A stretch of DNA of 64,000 nucleotides from CBDANW01 sp965197825 (GTDB lineage Bacteria > Acidobacteriota > Vicinamibacteria > Marinacidobacterales > DATDRI01), in NCBI GenBank assembly GCA_965197825.1, contig CBDANW010000003.1, positions 2,790,001 through 2,854,000 on the forward strand. Direction: 5' to 3'. Shown here one piece after another: positions 62,063 through 64,000 of the stretch. Made by a program: the position numbers and the translations under genes. The first letter of the stretch is position 1. The number at the start of each line of letters is the position of its first letter. The notes beneath the pieces are model-generated. The model was not told the origin of the DNA, searched no databases, and saw nothing but the letters and a program-made list of their open reading frames with translations.

Positions 62063-62785
62063 ATGAGCTCGATACGAGAAAAGGTAGCGGTGGTGACCGG
62101 GTCGACGCGAGGCATCGGAAGGACCATCGCCGAGGCGCTTGCCAAGCAGGGCGCCAGAGTGGTTGTTTCGGGTCGAAAGGCCGAAGATGTCGAGCGGACG
62201 GTGGAAGCCATGCGCCAGGCGGACCTCGAGGTGCGCGGCAAAGCCTGCGACGTGCGCAAGTACTCGGACGCGGAGGGTCTCATGCGCTTTGCCGCCGAGG
62301 ACGCGGGTGGCGTCGACATCCTGGTCAACAATGCGGGCATCGGCATCTTCCGCCATGTGGCCGACATTTCTCCCGAAGAGTGGGATCGAGTCATCGACAC
62401 GAACCTTACCGGGGTCTTCTATTGTTGCCATGCGGCCATTCCATTTCTTCGCAAACGGGGCGGAGGCTACATCCTTAATATCAGTAGCCTCGCCGGAAAA
62501 AACGCCTTCAATGACGGCACGGCGTACAACGCGTCGAAGTTCGGCCTCGAGGGTTTCAGCGAAGCACTCATGCTCGATCTCCGCCACGAGAACATCAAAG
62601 TGAGCTACATCATGCCGGGGAGCGTATCTACGGAGTTTGCCGGTCGGGAGGTTTCGGAACGCGAAAGCTGGAAGCTCATCCCCGGCGACGTGGCTCGGGT
62701 CGTGCTCGATCTGCTCGCGCACGAGAAGCGTGCCCTGCCGAGCCGTGTCGAGCTCAGGCCCTTCCAACCACCCCGGAAGAAGTGA
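62063..62785 (+). CDS. short-chain dehydrogenase/reductase, FabG-like
   Basis: The 240-residue SDR has the nucleotide motif TGSTRGIGRTIAEALAK near the N-terminus, NNAGIGIFRHVADIS, the catalytic Ser in LNISSLAGKNAFND and Tyr-x3-Lys in TAYNASKFGLEGFSE. An Asp- or Arg-rich preference cannot be decided with certainty, though SGRKAEDV after beta-2 favours NADP(H). It probably is a 3-oxoacyl-ACP or related ketoreductase. It is a single gene; its 3' end overlaps that of the convergent downstream gene by 32 bp. Confidence 0.88.
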   Translation: MSSIREKVAVVTGSTRGIGRTIAEALAKQGARVVVSGRKAEDVERTVEAMRQADLEVRGKACDVRKYSDAEGLMRFAAEDAGGVDILVNNAGIGIFRHVADISPEEWDRVIDTNLTGVFYCCHAAIPFLRKRGGGYILNISSLAGKNAFNDGTAYNASKFGLEGFSEALMLDLRHENIKVSYIMPGSVSTEFAGREVSERESWKLIPGDVARVVLDLLAHEKRALPSRVELRPFQPPRKK

Positions 62786-64000
62786 CTCTTCTGTAGACGG
62801 CTGCTGCCGCGGTCGCGAGGAACACCATCAGGAGCGGCTCCACTTCCCACCGCATCCTGTCGTTCTCTCCGATCTCGATGAGGTTGGACGTCAGGGTCAC
62901 CCAGACGATGGTGACCAACAGGAAGGCAAAGACCGGCCTCGCGTCTGGCTGCCGAGACGCGTCACCACGCAAGACGCGATAGAAAGCAAAGGCCAAGAGC
63001 GCCGGGAATCCGAGCAACCAAAGGTTGATGGGCGGCTCGAGCATGCGAATCGGTCTTCGGATCGGACCACCTCTAAAAATCGTCCGGGTCAAGAAACTCT
63101 GCAGACGGCGAATACCGGAGAAGTCGTAGTCCACGAGGAAGTCCACCGAATTGGGACCGGGTTGGAGAAAGAGAAGAAACGCCGTTATCGAGCGCTGAAG
63201 ATAGCGCCCTGGGTAGTGAGCCATGAGGTAGCGGTCGACTCGCTCCATCTCTTTGGAGATGGACGCGTAGTCGCGATGATTGAAATTGGGCTCACCATTG
63301 CTCTTGTAGGGCGCGCCGAGCGCGGGGTGGACTCCCGGTAGCGGCCCGAAGTAGCCGAGGTGCCGGAGCTCGTTGGGCTCGCGGAACGGACGACGATGCC
63401 ACACGGAAGGCAGTATCCCTTGCTCTCTCAACGTGGCCATTTCGTTTTGAGAAAGCGGCCAGCGCTTCGACAGGTTCATGCCCAGCCAGGAGCTTCCGCT
63501 GTAGCTGCCCACCTGAAGATAGTTCTTGAGATACAAACCATTGACTAACAACAAAGGAACGATCGCGGAAACGAGCAGTGTCTTCCGTCTTTCGCGAGTG
63601 GCGAACGCCGCGACGCCCGCGACCGCCGCGACGAACCACAGGGGGTGGTAGAGGGCACGGGTGAGCATGAGCACGGCCGCCGACCAGGAAAAGGCGTGGG
63701 CCAGCACCACCTTCCCCGTGTCCAGATATCTGGTCAAGAAGATCGCCATCAAAAGAACGATGAATGCTACCGGCAGCGTATAGAACAGCCATTGGCTATA
63801 GACCATGAAATTCGGGTTGAAGGCGAACAGCAAGCATGACACGCCCACGATGACGTCCGGTACGCCGAGCGCCCGCATCAACCAAACCATGCCCGCCAGC
63901 ACGCTGAGGGCGAGCGCCGCGAAGCAGACGGCAAAAACCTCCGTCGTGACTCCAGGAAACGCCTTGAGAACGAGTCCCAGGAATAGATTGAACAGCGGTG
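62754..64000 (-). CDS. membrane glycosyltransferase-like protein (GT39/PMT type), partial
   Basis: The reading frame stays open to the right edge of the window, so the N-terminus is outside. At least 415 residues are visible, with many membrane helices (LMRALGVPDVIVGVSCLLF; WLFYTLPVAFIVLLMAIF; AAVAGVAAFATRERRKTLLV; LWLLGFPALLAFAFYRVL) and hydrophilic periplasmic loops. The end is EVEPLLMVFLATAAAAVYRR followed by a short tail. It resembles dolichyl-phosphate-mannose-type transferases without an obvious DE loop in the visible part. Substrate unknown. Confidence 0.75.
   Translation of the reverse strand, partial: PLFNLFLGLVLKAFPGVTTEVFAVCFAALALSVLAGMVWLMRALGVPDVIVGVSCLLFAFNPNFMVYSQWLFYTLPVAFIVLLMAIFLTRYLDTGKVVLAHAFSWSAAVLMLTRALYHPLWFVAAVAGVAAFATRERRKTLLVSAIVPLLLVNGLYLKNYLQVGSYSGSSWLGMNLSKRWPLSQNEMATLREQGILPSVWHRRPFREPNELRHLGYFGPLPGVHPALGAPYKSNGEPNFNHRDYASISKEMERVDRYLMAHYPGRYLQRSITAFLLFLQPGPNSVDFLVDYDFSGIRRLQSFLTRTIFRGGPIRRPIRMLEPPINLWLLGFPALLAFAFYRVLRGDASRQPDARPVFAFLLVTIVWVTLTSNLIEIGENDRMRWEVEPLLMVFLATAAAAVYRRVTSSGVVGRA

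Noticed and set aside
1..64000. Genome-wide amber codon reassignment
   Set aside because: Many intact genes end at TAG with no conserved extension (M48 at 29508, hom, the SPFH gene, SLC13 permease, brnA). The in-frame TAG codons are limited to mobile or broken genes.
1..64000. Prophage
   Set aside because: No terminase, capsid, portal, tail or phage integrase genes were seen; all mobile DNA is of insertion-sequence or MITE type.
1..64000. tRNA or rRNA genes
   Set aside because: I looked for the conserved T-loop sequence and for acceptor-stem pairing and for rRNA signature segments by eye and found none; a tRNA scan would be needed to be certain.

Overview
The window is a GC-rich bacterial chromosome segment. 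The gene families suggest an Acidobacteriota-type genome: several membrane-anchored Ser/Thr kinases fused to TolB/WD40-like beta-propellers, an M2 (ACE-like) dipeptidase, an S9 peptidase, a LemA/M48 pair and GT39-like membrane glycosyltransferases. This placement rests on gene content only; there is no rRNA or tRNA in the window to confirm it. The segment mixes ordinary conserved metabolic genes with a large load of insertion sequences and broken genes, which suggests relaxed selection together with recent transposon activity.

Layout. 0-6.4 kb: a methyltransferase, two cupin proteins, then a run of broken genes (TctA permease, a second decayed copy of homoserine dehydrogenase, DUF1992, a nucleotidyltransferase, DUF4143), an apparently intact BrnT/BrnA-type toxin-antitoxin pair, and a TRAP permease tail. 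6.3-19.2 kb: an IS3-family element inside a TolB remnant, then one kinase-TolB gene (minus strand, 19211 to about 8108) split by two primary insertions. The first is an IS256-type element (IS-A) that itself holds two other IS256-type elements (IS-B, IS-C). The second is a 4.5-kb IS1595-family transposon that carries a BcgI-like fused restriction-modification protein, a specificity subunit and a small ORF; that ORF holds a 282-bp deletion derivative of IS-C. Every one of these insertions has a readable target-site duplication, so the order of events can be reconstructed.

19.4-39 kb is mostly housekeeping: class II aldolase, an M48 fragment cut by a MITE, S9 peptidase, pyruvate carboxylase, LemA plus M48 protease, M2 peptidase, GT39 glycosyltransferase, an ArsC-like protein, a molybdate ABC transporter (modABC) and 5-oxoprolinase (pxpBC fusion, pxpA). 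39-47 kb holds four more decayed kinase-TolB paralogues, one split by another IS-C copy.

47-55.3 kb is again conserved: a thioesterase, ispG, a TlpA-like lipoprotein, PilZ, an aminotransferase next to homoserine dehydrogenase, a frameshifted SPFH/zinc-ribbon protein, and an SLC13-type permease. 55.3-60.5 kb: a degenerate hairpin-containing repeat array cut by a fourth full IS-C copy, then a membrane glycosyltransferase-like gene broken by a second IS-A copy (8-bp duplication GATTACGA), frameshifts and a 45-bp tandem duplication, then a second MITE. The window ends with citrate synthase, an SDR reductase and a glycosyltransferase-like gene that runs off the edge.

Most notable: (1) an apparently complete type IIB-like restriction-modification system carried inside an IS1595 transposon, its first gene overlapping the transposase by 4 nt; (2) two unrelated multicopy transposases that each carry an in-frame TAG shared by all full copies, although those copies have clearly moved; (3) two MITEs with different terminal repeats but a shared core; (4) a hairpin plus conserved-leader motif present three times beside decayed genes.
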